Shown here: one piece after another, positions 37,161-47,824 of the stretch
Layout of the letters: the number at the start of each line of letters is the position of its first letter
Position numbering within the stretch: the first letter of the stretch is position 1
NCBI RefSeq assembly: GCF_012932915.1
Contig: NZ_VCQU01000001.1
Span: 186,001-250,000 of the forward strand
Length of the DNA: 64,000 bases
Source of the DNA: Antrihabitans stalactiti
GTDB lineage: Bacteria > Actinomycetota > Actinomycetes > Mycobacteriales > Mycobacteriaceae
Reading direction: 5' to 3'
Position numbers and translations under genes: made by a program
Notes under the pieces: generated by a model
Databases searched by the model: none
The model's input: only the letters and a program-made list of their open reading frames with translations
What the model was told of the DNA's origin: nothing

Positions 37161-37894
37161 TGCGCAAACTTGTGATTGCACTGGCGTGTCTCGGCGTGCT
37201 CGCCACCGCGGCCTGCGGCGACGACGACAAGTCGTCCAGCGTCGCCGACAAGACGTCCACGAAGGCCCCGACGAGCGCCACCACCAGCGCCGCCGCTGAA
37301 AAGGGCGAATGCGAGTACCCGGCAGATTCCGAAAAGGCGTCGAAGCCGGTGCAACCGCCGTCGGCCAACCCTGATGCGAGCGAAAAGACCGCGACCGCGA
37401 CGATCGAGACGAGCCAAGGCAACATCGGCCTCACCTTCGACGCTGCCAAGGCGCCTTGCACGGTCCACAGCTTCATCAGCCTCGCAAAACAGGGCTACTA
37501 CAACTCGACGCCGTGCCACCGCCTAACCGCGGCCGAGTCTCTCTCGGTCCTGCAGTGCGGCGATCCGTCGGGCACCGGTAGCGGCGGTCCGGGCTACTCG
37601 TTCGGCGACGAATACCCGATCCCGAAGGACCCGACGGCAACCGTCACCGCCAACTACAAGCGCGGCACCCTGGCGATGGCCAACGCCGGACCCGACACCA
37701 ACGGAAGCCAGTTCTTCCTCGTGTACGCCAATTCGACGTTGCCGCCGGACTACACGATCTTCGGCACCATCGACGACGAAGGCCTGCAAACGCTCGACAA
37801 GATCGCGGCTGAAGGAATCGTTGCCGGCCAGCGCGGTCCGACCGACGGCAAGCCCAAGTCAGGCGTCGAGATCAAGACCGTAACGATCGCCTAA
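37160..37894 (+). CDS. Lipoprotein peptidyl-prolyl cis-trans isomerase (cyclophilin), second copy
   Basis: A 244-residue paralogue of the preceding gene with a lipoprotein signal ([18 protein letters not shown]; lipidated cysteine C19) and a Thr/Ser/Ala linker instead of a transmembrane helix. The cyclophilin domain retains [48 protein letters not shown] and [16 protein letters not shown]. It shares one base with the previous stop (TGATG), so the two are translationally coupled. The pair is a tandem duplication with changed membrane anchoring. Its end overlaps relA by four bases. Confidence 0.92.
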   Translation: MRKLVIALACLGVLATAACGDDDKSSSVADKTSTKAPTSATTSAAAEKGECEYPADSEKASKPVQPPSANPDASEKTATATIETSQGNIGLTFDAAKAPCTVHSFISLAKQGYYNSTPCHRLTAAESLSVLQCGDPSGTGSGGPGYSFGDEYPIPKDPTATVTANYKRGTLAMANAGPDTNGSQFFLVYANSTLPPDYTIFGTIDDEGLQTLDKIAAEGIVAGQRGPTDGKPKSGVEIKTVTIA

Positions 37895-40257
37895 GCAGCG
37901 GAGGTCACGCGGTAGACGTCGTAGACGCCTTCGACGTTGCGGACGACGTTCAGCACGTGACCGAGGTGTTTCGGGTCGCCCATCTCGAAGGTGAACTTGG
38001 AGATGGCGACTCGATCACCTGACGTCGTCACCGACGCCGACAGGATGTTGACGCGCTCGTCGGCGAGGACCTTGGTGACGTCGGACAGCAACCTATGCCG
38101 ATCGAGCGCTTCGATCTGGATGGCAACGAGGAATACCGAGGACGGCGACGGCGCCCACTCGACCTCGATGATCCGTTCTTCCTGTTCACGAAGCGAGCCC
38201 GCGTTCGTACAGTCTGTGCGGTGCACGCTGACCGCGCCGCCGCGAGTGACGAAGCCGAGAATTTCGTCGCCGGGGACGGGCGTACAACACTTCGCGAGTT
38301 TCGCGACTGTGCCAGGCGCTCCGGGGATCAGGATGCCCGCGTCACCGGTGGGACGTGAACGAACAGGCGGATTCGACGGCGTCGACCGCTCGGCAAGCTC
38401 TTCCTCGACGTCACCCTCGCCGCCGAGCTGGGCGACGAGCCGCTGGACAACATGCTGGGCGGAGACGTTGCGCTCGCCGATCGCGGTGTAGAGAGCCGAG
38501 ACGTCGGCATAGCGAAGTTCGTGCGCGATGGCAGCCATGGATTCGGCATTCATCAAGCGCTGCAGCGGAAGTCCGACGCGGCGGACCTCCTTGCCGATCG
38601 CATCCTTGCCTGCCTCGAGTGCTTCTTCGCGGCGTTCCTTCGCGAACCACTGCCGAATCTTGGCCTTTGCCCGCGGCGAGACGACGAACGTCTGCCAGTC
38701 CCGGCTCGGGCCTGCATTGGCTGCCTTCGAGGTGAACACCTCGACTGCTTCGCCGTTCTCCAGCTCACGTTCGAGTGCGACCAATCGACCGTTCACCCGG
38801 GCACCGATACATCGGTGCCCCACCTCGGTGTGGACCGCGTAGGCGAAATCGACGGGCGTCGACCCCGCGGGCAGCGTGATGACATCGCCCTTCGGGGTGA
38901 ACACGAAGATTTCCTTGACCGCGAGGTCGTAGCGCAACGACTCGAGGAACTCACCCGGATCGGCGGCCTCCCGCTGCCAGTCGAGCAGCTGCCGCATCCA
39001 CGCCATGTCGTCGACTTCGGCGATATCAGCGTGCTTGGCAGCATCCTTGCCACGCAGCTCCTTGTACCGCCAGTGCGCGGCGATGCCGAACTCGGCGGTC
39101 CGGTGCATGTCGGTGGTCCGGATCTGGACCTCGAGCGGCTTACCCTCGGGCCCGACGACCGTGGTGTGCAACGACTGGTAGACGCCGTAGCGAGGCTGCG
39201 CAATGTAATCCTTGAACCGCTGCGCCATCGGCTGCCACAGCGAGTGCACGACGCCGACGGCCGCATAGCAGTCGCGGATCTCGTCGCACAGGATCCGCAC
39301 GCCGACCAGGTCATGTATGTCGTCGAAGTCGCGGCCTTTGACGATCATCTTCTGATAGATCGACCAGTAGTGCTTGGGCCTGCCCTCCACCACCGCATTG
39401 ATCCGCGACGCGGCGAGCGTTGCGTTGATCTCGGTGCGAACGGCCGCGAGGTAGATGTCGCGCGACGGTGCGCGGTCGGCGACGAGGCGCACGATCTCTT
39501 CGTACTTCTTGGGGTGCAGGATCGCGAACGACAGATCCTCGAGCTCCCACTTGACGGTCGCCATTCCGAGCCGATGGGCAAGCGGCGCAATGACTTCGAG
39601 GGTTTCCTTCGCCTTCTTTGCCTGCTTCTCGGGCGAGAGGAACCGCATGGTTCGCATATTGTGCAACCGGTCGGCAACCTTGATGACGAGCACTCGAGGA
39701 TCACGCGCCATTGCGATGATCATCTTGCGAATCGTCTCGGCCTCGGCCGCGTTGCCCAGGTTGACCTTGTCCAGCTTGGTGACACCGTCGACCAGATGGG
39801 CGACCTCGTCGCCGAAATCGTCTGTCAGCTGGGCGAGCGAGTATCCGGTGTCTTCGACCGTGTCGTGCAGCAACGCTGCGACCAACGTGGTCGTATCCAT
39901 ACCGAGCTCGGCCAGGATGGACGCCACAGCGAGCGGGTGCGTGATGTACGGATCGCCGGACTTGCGCATCTGGTCCGCGTGCCGTTCAGCAGCAACATCG
40001 TAGGCACGCTGCAACAGCGAAAGATTCGCCTTCGGGTACAGCTCCTTGTGGACGGCGACGAGCGGTTCGAGCTCCGGGGTGACCGCGGTGTGCCGCTGCG
40101 CGGTGATGCGACGCGCGAGACGAGCACGAACCCGTCGCGACGCCGAAGTAGGAACGGGCGCAGGCGCGACCGGCTCGGCGGCGGGAACTGGCGCGGCAGC
40201 GGCGTCCGCCTCGAGTTTCGAGCCTTCGACTTGCGCATTGTCGAGATGCTGAGTCAC
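37891..40257 (-). CDS. relA: Bifunctional (p)ppGpp synthetase/hydrolase Rel
   Basis: Stringent-response enzyme, 788 residues. Order: disordered N-terminus, HD hydrolase domain ([15 protein letters not shown]-type region with [12 protein letters not shown]), synthetase domain ([45 protein letters not shown]), TGS domain ([23 protein letters not shown]), zinc-finger/helical region ([22 protein letters not shown]) and C-terminal ACT domain. GTG 40255-40257 is preferred since GAGGAGG precedes it by 8 bases; the ORF extends eight codons further to a GTG without such a site. It follows apt, as in M. tuberculosis. Confidence 0.97.
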   Translation of the reverse strand: MTQHLDNAQVEGSKLEADAAAAPVPAAEPVAPAPVPTSASRRVRARLARRITAQRHTAVTPELEPLVAVHKELYPKANLSLLQRAYDVAAERHADQMRKSGDPYITHPLAVASILAELGMDTTTLVAALLHDTVEDTGYSLAQLTDDFGDEVAHLVDGVTKLDKVNLGNAAEAETIRKMIIAMARDPRVLVIKVADRLHNMRTMRFLSPEKQAKKAKETLEVIAPLAHRLGMATVKWELEDLSFAILHPKKYEEIVRLVADRAPSRDIYLAAVRTEINATLAASRINAVVEGRPKHYWSIYQKMIVKGRDFDDIHDLVGVRILCDEIRDCYAAVGVVHSLWQPMAQRFKDYIAQPRYGVYQSLHTTVVGPEGKPLEVQIRTTDMHRTAEFGIAAHWRYKELRGKDAAKHADIAEVDDMAWMRQLLDWQREAADPGEFLESLRYDLAVKEIFVFTPKGDVITLPAGSTPVDFAYAVHTEVGHRCIGARVNGRLVALERELENGEAVEVFTSKAANAGPSRDWQTFVVSPRAKAKIRQWFAKERREEALEAGKDAIGKEVRRVGLPLQRLMNAESMAAIAHELRYADVSALYTAIGERNVSAQHVVQRLVAQLGGEGDVEEELAERSTPSNPPVRSRPTGDAGILIPGAPGTVAKLAKCCTPVPGDEILGFVTRGGAVSVHRTDCTNAGSLREQEERIIEVEWAPSPSSVFLVAIQIEALDRHRLLSDVTKVLADERVNILSASVTTSGDRVAISKFTFEMGDPKHLGHVLNVVRNVEGVYDVYRVTSAA

Positions 40258-40300
40258 GGAAGTCACCTCCTCATCCACCACGGTGTAGACACCGTTTGTT

Positions 40301-40321
40301 CAACTCTAATCCTCAGAGTTG
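40301..40321. other. Short inverted repeat across the apt stop codon
   Basis: CAACTCT at 40301-40307 and AGAGTTG at 40315-40321 could form a 7-bp stem between apt and relA. It may weaken read-through or mark an mRNA processing site. The evidence is only the dyad. Confidence 0.3.
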
Positions 40322-40867
40322 CAACAGCGCCGTCAGCGGTGCCATTCCGGACGCCTCTGCAACTTTGCCGCGCCCGCCGAGGAAGCTCAGCTCCAGCACG
40401 ACCGCCGTGGCGACGACGGTGGCGCCTGCGGCAATCACGAGCTCGGCAGCGGCAGCGAGGGTGCCACCGGTCGCCAGAACGTCGTCGATTATCAGCACCC
40501 GTCGGCCGCGAAGATCCAGACCGTCTGCAGGGAGTTCGAGGCGCGCGGTGCCGTATTCGAGATCGTATTCGCGCGACAGGACCGGCGGCGGCAATTTGCC
40601 GCCCTTACGTACAGCAAGCAGCCCGCAACCTCGTGCGTTCGCCACTCCCCCGCCCAACAGAAAGCCTCTGGCGTCGATTCCGGCAATAACGTCGGCATCG
40701 GGACCGATTTCGGCGAGGGCATCGACAACCGCGGCGAACCCTGTTGCTTCGGCGAAAACCGGAGTGAGGTCGGCGAATCTGACCCCGGCAACCGGGAAGT
40801 CGTCAGCCCACCGAGTAAGGCGGCTCACCGCAGCCGCGGCGGCCGACGCTGCAGGCGATTCCGTCAT
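40313..40867 (-). CDS. apt: Adenine phosphoribosyltransferase
   Basis: Salvages adenine to AMP using PRPP. The 184-residue protein has the family N-terminal block DDFPVAGVRFADLTPVFAE, the GIDARGFLLGG loop, VRKGGKLPPPVL, EYGTARLEL and the PRPP-binding motif VLIIDDVLATGGT. ATG 40865-40867 overlaps the stop of the upstream lipoprotein gene as ATGA. Gene order secD-secF-lipoprotein-apt-relA equals that of M. tuberculosis, where it is also a tight cluster. Confidence 0.95.
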   Translation of the reverse strand: MTESPAASAAAAAVSRLTRWADDFPVAGVRFADLTPVFAEATGFAAVVDALAEIGPDADVIAGIDARGFLLGGGVANARGCGLLAVRKGGKLPPPVLSREYDLEYGTARLELPADGLDLRGRRVLIIDDVLATGGTLAAAAELVIAAGATVVATAVVLELSFLGGRGKVAEASGMAPLTALLQL

Positions 40868-42573
40868 TTCCGCAGGACCCAACGGTCCATGTTCCAGCCC
40901 GCCCCAGCCTTCGAGAGATTCTTGATGCCCCCACCCAGACCGTCGGCGAAGGCGGTCGTGCGAGGCTGATCGAAGAGCGGGATCGATGGCATTTCACTCC
41001 ACAGCAACGACTCCCCGTCGACCGACAGCCGCAACTGAGTGTTGTCGTTGCCGTCGGACAGCAGGTTGTCCACGATCTGGTTGAAGCGCGGATTGTCGAA
41101 CCGGCCGTAGTTCGTGCCGGAACCGCCGCGCAACGCGATCAGTGCGTCGGTGTTGAGCGCCGACCCCGCCGGACCGCTCACAGAACCGATGCCTGCGAGA
41201 ACTGCGTCGACCTGATCGTCCCGCAACGCCGTTGCATTGAAGTCCGGCGACGAGACGTCCTGCACCGTGATCCCAGCGGGCGCGCACGCCTCGGTGATCA
41301 GCCGCACGGTCTGCGCCCTTCGCTCGTCGGGAGCGATGTAGCCGATCCGAATCGTCGGCGCGGTCACGCCGGACGCGGTCAGTGCTGCCTGCGCGGCTGG
41401 GACGTCGCCGCCCGGGTACTTGCCCGCCTCGGTCGCAGCGACCGTCGGGTAGATCAGCGTGTCGGACTGGACGATGCGCGAGTTCGACACCCCGGACCCT
41501 GGACCCTGCGAGCGGTTGTAATCCGGATGCCCGACCTCGTCGAACAGCTTCTGCCGTGGCACGCACGACGCGAATGCTCGCCGGGCGTCGACGGATGCGA
41601 AAACGCCCTGGGTCGAGAGCACCAGTTGCTCGACACTGCGGGACGGATCGTTGACGGCGGTGAATCCCGACAACTGCAGGTCCTGCACCGACTTGGCGCC
41701 CAGATCGACCACCTCGACCGCACCGGAATCGATCTTGTCCTTCATGTCGGCGCGCTTGCCGAAGATCGCAATCCGCGGCGTCGCAGGCTTTTCGCCCCAC
41801 CACCGTTCGTTGGCGACCAACACCAAACCGTCGTCCTCGCTGAAGGATTCGATGCGGTACGGCCCTGAGGACGGGAACAGCGAGAGGTCGAGGTCGCCGG
41901 GAGCGAGCTTCCACCCGTTGTTCCAGAAGTCAGCGATTCTGGCGAGGGCTTCGGCATCGCCCGACTGCAGCACCGACTCGATGTTCGGAACATTCGCCAC
42001 GCGGGCAGCAACGTGGGACGGCATCACTTCGGTCGCTGAAAAGAGCGTCTTCCAATTGGCGAAACCGCGGCCCGGCCGAAACACGACCGTCGCGTCCTTC
42101 GACCCAGGCTGGCAATCGACCCGCTCGATATCGGCGTAGCCAGCCGTGTCTGCGGCATCGAAGAGCGGGACCGTGTTGCCACGGTCGTCGTTACGCGTGA
42201 ACTTTCCACTGCGCGCAGCCCACGTCAGCGCGAGATCCTCGCATGTGGTCGGCACGCCGTCGGAGTAGACACCCGCACTGTTGAGCCGATACTGGATCGT
42301 CAACGTCTCGCCCGGCACCACGCTGGCGGTGCCGAAATCGGTGTCCGCCACCGACTGCCCGAAGGGCGCCGTATACGTCATTCCGGTCAGTACTCGCGGA
42401 AACGCTTGCGGCGCAGCACTGTACGCACCTTGCGAGGTGTTCCCGTTGTAGGTGGTGATGGGGTTGTCGACCGCGTAGCCGATCGACGGAACCTGAGTGT
42501 TGCTGGAACAACTCGTCAGTGCACCCGCTGCGAGCACACCGACGACCACCGCACCGACTACCGGAATGCGCAT
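40864..42573 (-). CDS. Extracellular solute-binding lipoprotein (family 5, Rv2585c-like)
   Basis: A 569-residue lipoprotein: signal RIPVVGAVVVGVLAAGALTSC with lipidated cysteine near residue 22, then a large periplasmic-binding domain of the peptide/nickel (SBP_bac_5) type (GETLTIQYRLNSAGVYSDGVP, SSGPYRIESFSEDDGLVLVANERWWGEKPATPRI). No permease or ATPase is adjacent, as in M. tuberculosis Rv2585c. Its location between secF and apt is conserved, so a link to secretion or a shared operon is likely, while ligand and partner are unknown. Confidence 0.9.
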   Translation of the reverse strand: MRIPVVGAVVVGVLAAGALTSCSSNTQVPSIGYAVDNPITTYNGNTSQGAYSAAPQAFPRVLTGMTYTAPFGQSVADTDFGTASVVPGETLTIQYRLNSAGVYSDGVPTTCEDLALTWAARSGKFTRNDDRGNTVPLFDAADTAGYADIERVDCQPGSKDATVVFRPGRGFANWKTLFSATEVMPSHVAARVANVPNIESVLQSGDAEALARIADFWNNGWKLAPGDLDLSLFPSSGPYRIESFSEDDGLVLVANERWWGEKPATPRIAIFGKRADMKDKIDSGAVEVVDLGAKSVQDLQLSGFTAVNDPSRSVEQLVLSTQGVFASVDARRAFASCVPRQKLFDEVGHPDYNRSQGPGSGVSNSRIVQSDTLIYPTVAATEAGKYPGGDVPAAQAALTASGVTAPTIRIGYIAPDERRAQTVRLITEACAPAGITVQDVSSPDFNATALRDDQVDAVLAGIGSVSGPAGSALNTDALIALRGGSGTNYGRFDNPRFNQIVDNLLSDGNDNTQLRLSVDGESLLWSEMPSIPLFDQPRTTAFADGLGGGIKNLSKAGAGWNMDRWVLRK

Positions 42574-42574
42574 G

Positions 42575-43747
42575 TCAGTGCCTCTTCTTTTGCCGCTTTC
42601 CCGTAGGTCTGGCCCCCGGTTTCGGCGTGTGCGGCGCTACGGGTGTTGCCTTCACCGTCGACACGACGCCCGATGCGACCGCGGGAGTCCGCGTCGTCGT
42701 CCCGCCGGTCTCCCGACGAGCGAGCACCTTCTTGGTGTGTGCAGCCACTGGACCCCAGCGCTCCTTAATCGACACCAGCAACGGCGTCGCGAAGAAGATC
42801 GACGAATACGCGCCGACGATCATGCCGACGAGTTGGACCAAGGCTAGATCCTTCAACGTGCCGACACCGAGAAGCCACACCGCAATCACGATCAATCCGA
42901 TAACCGGCAGCACGCCGATGAGAGTCGTATTGATCGATCGCATCAGGGTCTGGTTGATCGCGAGGTTCGCTTGCTCGGCATAGGTCCGCTTCGTCAGATG
43001 CAGCACACCGCGCGTGTTCTCCTCGACCTTGTCGAACACGACGACGGAGTCGTACAGCGAGAAACCGAGGATCGTCAGCAAGCCGATGATCGTCGCCGGC
43101 GTCATTTCGAAGCCGACGATCGAATACACCCCAGCGGTCACGCTCATATCGAAGAACAGCGCCGCAAGGGCCGCGAGGGCCATGTCTCGCTCGAAGCGGA
43201 TCGCGATGTACAGCGTCACAAGGACCAGGAACACCCCAAGGGCAATCAGCGCCTTCTTGGTGATCTGGCTACCCCAGGTCTCGCTCACATCGGAGTTGCT
43301 GATCTCGTTGCGGCTCGGGTTGCCGTCTTTGTCCTTCGGCTGGAACTTGGCGAACAGCGCGTCGGTCAGTTTGTTGACCTGCTCGCTGTCCAGCGCTTCC
43401 GAGCGGATCTCGAACGATTTCGCCGCGCCCGACCCGACGGTCTGGACGGAAACGGGATCAGTGCCGATCGTTTCCGCGTAGACATCCTCGACCTGGGTCG
43501 TACTCACGCCGTCGACTGCTGGCAGTTGGATTTTCGAGCCGCCCTCGAAGTCGATGCCGAGGGTGAAGCCGCGGAAAACGATGCTGAGCAACGAGATCAG
43601 GACGATGGCGCCGGTGAGTGCGTAGTAGAACTTGCGGCGACCGACGATCTCGAAGGCCCCAGTACCGGTGTACAGCCTGGAGAGAAACCCGTGCTTGGGA
43701 AGTGAAGTCTGGTCGACGACCGAGTCGTCGATTGCGTTGTCGGCCAT
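42575..43747 (-). CDS. secF: Protein translocase subunit SecF
   Basis: Membrane component of the Sec accessory complex SecDF-YajC. The 390-residue protein has the first transmembrane helix near residues 40-60, the FTLGIDFEGGSKIQL signature, an extracytoplasmic P1-like domain and five further helices with the conserved GLLTILGFSLYDSVVVFDKVEENTR and NQTLMRSINTTLIGVLPV blocks. A long Thr/Pro/Lys-rich cytoplasmic tail ends the protein, typical of actinobacteria. It starts one base after the secD stop and is followed after one base by the lipoprotein gene. Confidence 0.97.
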   Translation of the reverse strand: MADNAIDDSVVDQTSLPKHGFLSRLYTGTGAFEIVGRRKFYYALTGAIVLISLLSIVFRGFTLGIDFEGGSKIQLPAVDGVSTTQVEDVYAETIGTDPVSVQTVGSGAAKSFEIRSEALDSEQVNKLTDALFAKFQPKDKDGNPSRNEISNSDVSETWGSQITKKALIALGVFLVLVTLYIAIRFERDMALAALAALFFDMSVTAGVYSIVGFEMTPATIIGLLTILGFSLYDSVVVFDKVEENTRGVLHLTKRTYAEQANLAINQTLMRSINTTLIGVLPVIGLIVIAVWLLGVGTLKDLALVQLVGMIVGAYSSIFFATPLLVSIKERWGPVAAHTKKVLARRETGGTTTRTPAVASGVVSTVKATPVAPHTPKPGARPTGKRQKKRH

Positions 43748-43748
43748 G

Positions 43749-45410
43749 TCAGATTCCCTTCGCAGTCGCGCCGGCCACAGCCCTGCGCTCCTTGGCGACC
43801 TGTTGAACGGCGCCGAGACCGTTGACCGAGGGCTTGGACCAGAACGCCGACCGTGACGCCAAAGACACCAGCGGCCAGGTCACCAGGAAGACGACTGCGA
43901 TATCGAGCAGTGTCGTCAGACCGAGGGTGAACGCGAAGCCTTTGACCTGCCCGACGGCGAGGATGTACAGCACAACAGACGAAATCAAGCTCACCGCGTT
44001 GCCGGACAGAATTGTCCGCCGCGCCCGCACCCACCCTCTCGGTACGGCAGAGCGGAAACTTCGCCCTTCTCGCATTTCGTCCTTAATTCGTTCGAAGAAC
44101 ACCACGAACGAGTCGGCAGTCATACCGATACCGATGATCAAACCAGCGATGCCTGCAAGGTCGAGAGTGAAGTTGATATAGCGCCCGAGCAGCACCAGGA
44201 TCCCGTACACCATGACGCCGGACAGCACCAACGACAAAGCGGTGAGAATGCCGAGCATTCGGTAGTAGATGAGGCAGTAGAGCAACACGACGATCAGGCC
44301 GATCGCGCCCGCGAGCAGACCGGACCGTAGCGACGCGAGTCCCAGTGTCGCCGAGACTGTTTCGGCCTCCGACTGCGAGAACGACAGCGGCAGCGAGCCG
44401 TATTTCAGCGTGTTCGCCAGCGCCTTCGCGGCGGTGGCCGTGAAGTTTCCGGTGACCTGCGTCGTGCTGCCCGCAGGCGTGGCGCCCCGAATCGTCGGCG
44501 CACTGACGACGCGGGTGTCGAGGGTGAAGGCCGCGCGCTTGCCGATGTTCTCCCTGGTGAACTTCGCCCAGGTCTCGCTACCGCCCGACTTGAACGTGAT
44601 GTTGACGACGTTCTGCGACGAGTTCGTGTCGAAAGCGAACTGCGCGTCGTTGATTTCCTGACCGTCGATGAGCGTTTTGTCCAGCAGCAGCTTCTCGCCG
44701 CCTTCACCGCAGGTGACGAGCGGTAGTTCTGGCTTGTCGTTGCCTGCCAGCGGGTCGGGTTTGTTGCAATCGAGCTCGGCCATCGCCTTCGCTTGGATCG
44801 CCGGGTCCGAACTCTGGCGCAACGCGATGGCGGCCTCGATCTCCTGCCTCGCCTTCTCGGCGGGGCTCAGATTGGGGTTCGGCTGTGGCGTCGGAGTCGG
44901 CTGCTGATTCGGTGCAGGCGTCTCGGTGTTGGGCGGCGCCGGCGTCGGAGTCGGAGGATCTTGCGCCGGGAACGGCCGATTCTGTGCGGCTGGCGGCGTC
45001 AAACCCGGAATGGACGAAAGATCGGGGCTTGCGCTCGGCGTCGGAAGGACCGGCCGAATGTAGAGCCGCGCGGTCTGGCCGAGGGTGCGCGCCTGCGAGC
45101 TGTCCTTACCCGGAACAGTGATCACCAGGTTGTCGCCATCGATGAGCACCTCGGACCCCGCGACACCGAGGCCGTTGACGCGATCCTCGATGATCTCCTG
45201 CGCCTGTTTCAGCGAATCCTGGCTCGGCTTGCTGCCATCGGGGGTCCGGGCGGTCAGGGTGACCCTGGTGCCGCCCTGCAGATCGATGCCGAGCTTCGGC
45301 GTCGCCGATTTGCTTCCAGTGAAGAAGATGAGCAAGTAGACCAGCGCAACCATCGCTGCGAAGATCATTAGCGCAGGTCCAGGACGCGCCGATCCCTGGG
45401 AAGAAGCCAC
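43749..45410 (-). CDS. secD: Protein translocase subunit SecD
   Basis: A 553-residue SecD. After the first helix (about residues 12-32) comes the signature [16 protein letters not shown], then a large extracytoplasmic domain interrupted by a Pro/Thr/Asn-rich low-complexity insert (about residues 145-190). The last five helices carry [23 protein letters not shown] and the conserved D/E-rich elements. It uses proton motive force to aid late steps of protein export. The next gene upstream is yajC, 78 bp away. Confidence 0.97.
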   Translation of the reverse strand: MASSQGSARPGPALMIFAAMVALVYLLIFFTGSKSATPKLGIDLQGGTRVTLTARTPDGSKPSQDSLKQAQEIIEDRVNGLGVAGSEVLIDGDNLVITVPGKDSSQARTLGQTARLYIRPVLPTPSASPDLSSIPGLTPPAAQNRPFPAQDPPTPTPAPPNTETPAPNQQPTPTPQPNPNLSPAEKARQEIEAAIALRQSSDPAIQAKAMAELDCNKPDPLAGNDKPELPLVTCGEGGEKLLLDKTLIDGQEINDAQFAFDTNSSQNVVNITFKSGGSETWAKFTRENIGKRAAFTLDTRVVSAPTIRGATPAGSTTQVTGNFTATAAKALANTLKYGSLPLSFSQSEAETVSATLGLASLRSGLLAGAIGLIVVLLYCLIYYRMLGILTALSLVLSGVMVYGILVLLGRYINFTLDLAGIAGLIIGIGMTADSFVVFFERIKDEMREGRSFRSAVPRGWVRARRTILSGNAVSLISSVVLYILAVGQVKGFAFTLGLTTLLDIAVVFLVTWPLVSLASRSAFWSKPSVNGLGAVQQVAKERRAVAGATAKGI

Positions 45411-45488
45411 AGTCGGTTTATCTCCTCGATAGCGTGTTGCCGCGACGAACGATGCCTAGCGCCGAGCGTGCAGCCCGCGCGACGGCAG

Positions 45489-45869
45489 TCAGTCCTTGTT
45501 GAGCCGCGGTTCGGATCCGGCTGATGTGTCTTGATCGGTGGCGTCCGCGGCGTCCTTCACAACGGTGTCAGTCGCCTCTGTTGCGGCGGTGTCGCTCGAC
45601 TCGTCGCCGTAGGCGTCTTCCTCGATGACCTCTTTGACCGCGGCACGCGACCAGGTGGTCACAACGTCGACTGCAATTTCGACGTCAACCGTGTCAGCGT
45701 CAACCTCGACGATGATTCCCTGCACTCCACAGGTCATCAGCACGCGGTTGCCCACAGTCAACAGGGCCTGCATCTCGGCTGTGCTTTGCATCTCGCGCTT
45801 CTGCCGACGCATTGCGAGGAACATCGGAACCAACAAAGCAACGAGCAACAGTGGAAATAGGTATTCCAT
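45489..45869 (-). CDS. yajC: Preprotein translocase subunit YajC
   Basis: Small single-pass membrane protein of the SecDF-YajC complex, 126 residues. The N-terminal helix (YLFPLLLVALLVPMFLA) is followed by the cytosolic YajC core (KREMQSTAEMQALLTVGNRVLMTCGVQGIIVEVDADTVDVEI) and a long acidic Asp/Ala/Thr-rich tail. It heads the yajC-secD-secF cluster. Confidence 0.95.
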   Translation of the reverse strand: MEYLFPLLLVALLVPMFLAMRRQKREMQSTAEMQALLTVGNRVLMTCGVQGIIVEVDADTVDVEIAVDVVTTWSRAAVKEVIEEDAYGDESSDTAATEATDTVVKDAADATDQDTSAGSEPRLNKD

Positions 45870-45965
45870 CGCGGATGTCAGTCCTCAGGCGTTTGGGAAC
45901 ATGGCTTTACCCCAGCTCTAAGCCAGGGCAGTACCCCAGTCTGCCATGAGCGAGCTCGATGACCC

Positions 45966-46142
45966 TCAGCCGCCGAGGCCGTACTTGAGAATCCACTCTG
46001 CTTCAGCGTCGGTCCCGGGCATCGAATTGGTCGAATAACCATGCTCGCGCACCGTTTCTTCGACGAGATACGCGGGTTCGTCGGGTAGCTTGCGCCACTT
46101 CGCCCGCACGTCAGGAGCGCCCTCGGCCTCGTCGTTCACCAC
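45966..46142 (-). CDS. Small conserved-looking protein downstream of ruvB
   Basis: A 58-residue frame (from GTG 46140-46142; alternative GTG 46137-46139) starting 9 bases after the ruvB stop and ending at TGA 45966-45968. The translation looks genuinely coding: acidic start VNDEAEGAPDVRAKWRKLPD, then EPAYLVEETVREHGYSTN and AEAEWILKYGLGG at the end. Composition and GC-rich third positions fit the neighbours. I do not recognise a family. Likely co-transcribed with ruvCAB and therefore possibly SOS-controlled. Confidence 0.7.
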   Translation of the reverse strand: MVNDEAEGAPDVRAKWRKLPDEPAYLVEETVREHGYSTNSMPGTDAEAEWILKYGLGG

Positions 46143-46151
46143 AACGAAATT

Positions 46152-47222
46152 CTATTCGAACAAGCCCATTTGCGGCTCGTTCGCCCGGACCTCTATACCG
46201 CCGATCGCGAGGTCGGGCGGTGGTACCAGGCCCAGGTGCTCCCAGGCCGCCGCCGTCGCGACCCGACCACGCGGCGTCCGCGCGATCATTCCCGCGCGGA
46301 CCAGGAAGGGCTCGCACACCTCTTCGACGGTCGCCGGTTCCTCACCGACCGCCACCGCAAGGGTCGAGACACCGACAGGGCCGCCACCGAAGCTGCGGAC
46401 GAGCGCGCTCAACACCGAGCGGTCCAGCCGGTCCAGACCGAGCCTGTCGACGTCGTAGACCGCCAACGCAGCCTGTGCGACCGCCTTGGTGATGACTCCG
46501 TCTTCGCGGACCTCGGCATAGTCGCGCACTCGTCGCAGCAAGCGGTTCGCGATACGCGGCGTACCTCGTGAGCGCCCCGCGATCTCCTTCGCCGCGTCCT
46601 CCCCCAGCCTCGCACCGAGAATTCGGGCCGACCGCGCAAGGATCTGCTGCAGTTCGCCGCGATCGTAGAAGTCCATATGTGCGGTGAAGCCGAAACGGTC
46701 GCGCAGCGGACCGGTCAACGCACCAGACCGCGTCGTCGCCCCTACGAGGGTAAACGGAGCAACCTCCAACGGAATCGACGTTGCCCCCGGCCCCTTGCCG
46801 ACCACGACGTCGACCCGGAAATCCTCCATCGCGAGATAGAGCATCTCCTCGGCAGGACGAGCGATTCGATGAATTTCGTCGATGAATAGGACGTCGCCTT
46901 CGACCAAGTTGCTCAGCATGGCGGCGAGGTCGCCCGCACGTTCGAGCGCGGGGCCGGAGGTGAGTCGAAGTGCGGTCCCGAGTTCGGCCGCGATGATCAT
47001 TGCCATGCTGGTCTTGCCGAGGCCTGGCGGCCCGGACAGCAGAATGTGGTCGGGCGTGCTCCCCCGCCCCTTCGCTCCATGGAGAACCAGTTGAAGCTGT
47101 TCACGAACCCTTGGCTGACCGATGAAGTCGTGCAACGACTTCGGCCGCAAGCTGGCATCGACATCGCCATCGGACGTCAAATAGCTTGGCGTGACCTGCG
47201 ATTCATCGTCGGTCACAGTCAT
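46152..47222 (-). CDS. ruvB: Holliday junction branch migration helicase RuvB
   Basis: AAA+ motor of the RuvAB branch-migration complex, 356 residues. Motifs: [20 protein letters not shown], Walker [15 protein letters not shown], Walker [20 protein letters not shown], sensor 1 [20 protein letters not shown] with the arginine finger, and the C-terminal winged helix ([18 protein letters not shown]). ATG 47220-47222 overlaps the ruvA stop (ATGA). It is the third gene of ruvC-ruvA-ruvB behind a LexA box. Confidence 0.98.
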   Translation of the reverse strand: MTVTDDESQVTPSYLTSDGDVDASLRPKSLHDFIGQPRVREQLQLVLHGAKGRGSTPDHILLSGPPGLGKTSMAMIIAAELGTALRLTSGPALERAGDLAAMLSNLVEGDVLFIDEIHRIARPAEEMLYLAMEDFRVDVVVGKGPGATSIPLEVAPFTLVGATTRSGALTGPLRDRFGFTAHMDFYDRGELQQILARSARILGARLGEDAAKEIAGRSRGTPRIANRLLRRVRDYAEVREDGVITKAVAQAALAVYDVDRLGLDRLDRSVLSALVRSFGGGPVGVSTLAVAVGEEPATVEEVCEPFLVRAGMIARTPRGRVATAAAWEHLGLVPPPDLAIGGIEVRANEPQMGLFE

Positions 47223-47824
47223 CGATTCCTACCTAGCAGCGACAGCGCAGACCTGAGCGCTGAAGCTGTGGTCGCGTCGGGATCGGCAGCCAGCACCGAA
47301 TCCGTTGCCTGCTCAGCCTGTTTCGCGGGGAACCCGAGCCCGGTGAGCGCTTCGACAATATGGTCGCGAACCGGACCTGTCGCCACCGGCGCAACCGAAC
47401 CCGCGGGTCCGGCATGCACAGGGACAGCTTCGACCTTGTCGCGCAGTTCGACGACCAACCGCTCTGCGCCGCGCTTGCCGATGCCCGGCACGCGCATGAG
47501 CGCAGTGTGATTGCCCTCCGCGAGCGCCTTCCGCAAGGCCTCCGGTTCGAGAACCGCAAGCACTGCCATCGCCAGCCTCGGGCCGACGCCCGACACGGTC
47601 TGCAGGAGGCCGAACAGGTCGCGCGATTCGGTGTCGGCGAACCCGAACAGCGTCATCGAGTCTTCGCGAACGATCATCGCCGTCACGAGCCGGGCCTCTT
47701 CGCCGCGACGCAAGGTCGCGAGGGTCGACGGAGTCGCGTTGAGTCGGTAGCCGACGCCAGAAGCCTCGATCACCACATGATCGAGAGCAATTTCGAGCAC
47801 TTCACCTCGGACGGATGCAATCAC
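47219..47824 (-). CDS. ruvA: Holliday junction DNA-binding protein RuvA
   Basis: Binds four-way junctions and loads RuvB. The 201-residue protein shows the N-terminal OB fold ([25 protein letters not shown]), two helix-hairpin-helix motifs ([37 protein letters not shown]) and a C-terminal RuvB-binding domain ([18 protein letters not shown]). GTG 47822-47824 overlaps the ruvC stop as GTGA; the longer upstream frame lies within ruvC and is not used. Confidence 0.97.
   Translation of the reverse strand: MIASVRGEVLEIALDHVVIEASGVGYRLNATPSTLATLRRGEEARLVTAMIVREDSMTLFGFADTESRDLFGLLQTVSGVGPRLAMAVLAVLEPEALRKALAEGNHTALMRVPGIGKRGAERLVVELRDKVEAVPVHAGPAGSVAPVATGPVRDHIVEALTGLGFPAKQAEQATDSVLAADPDATTASALRSALSLLGRNR

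Noticed and set aside
38452-40689. 745-codon plus-strand frame opposite relA
   Set aside because: The minus strand carries a full-length Rel with all its domains. The antisense translation is rich in Arg, Gly and Asp with no recognisable motifs.
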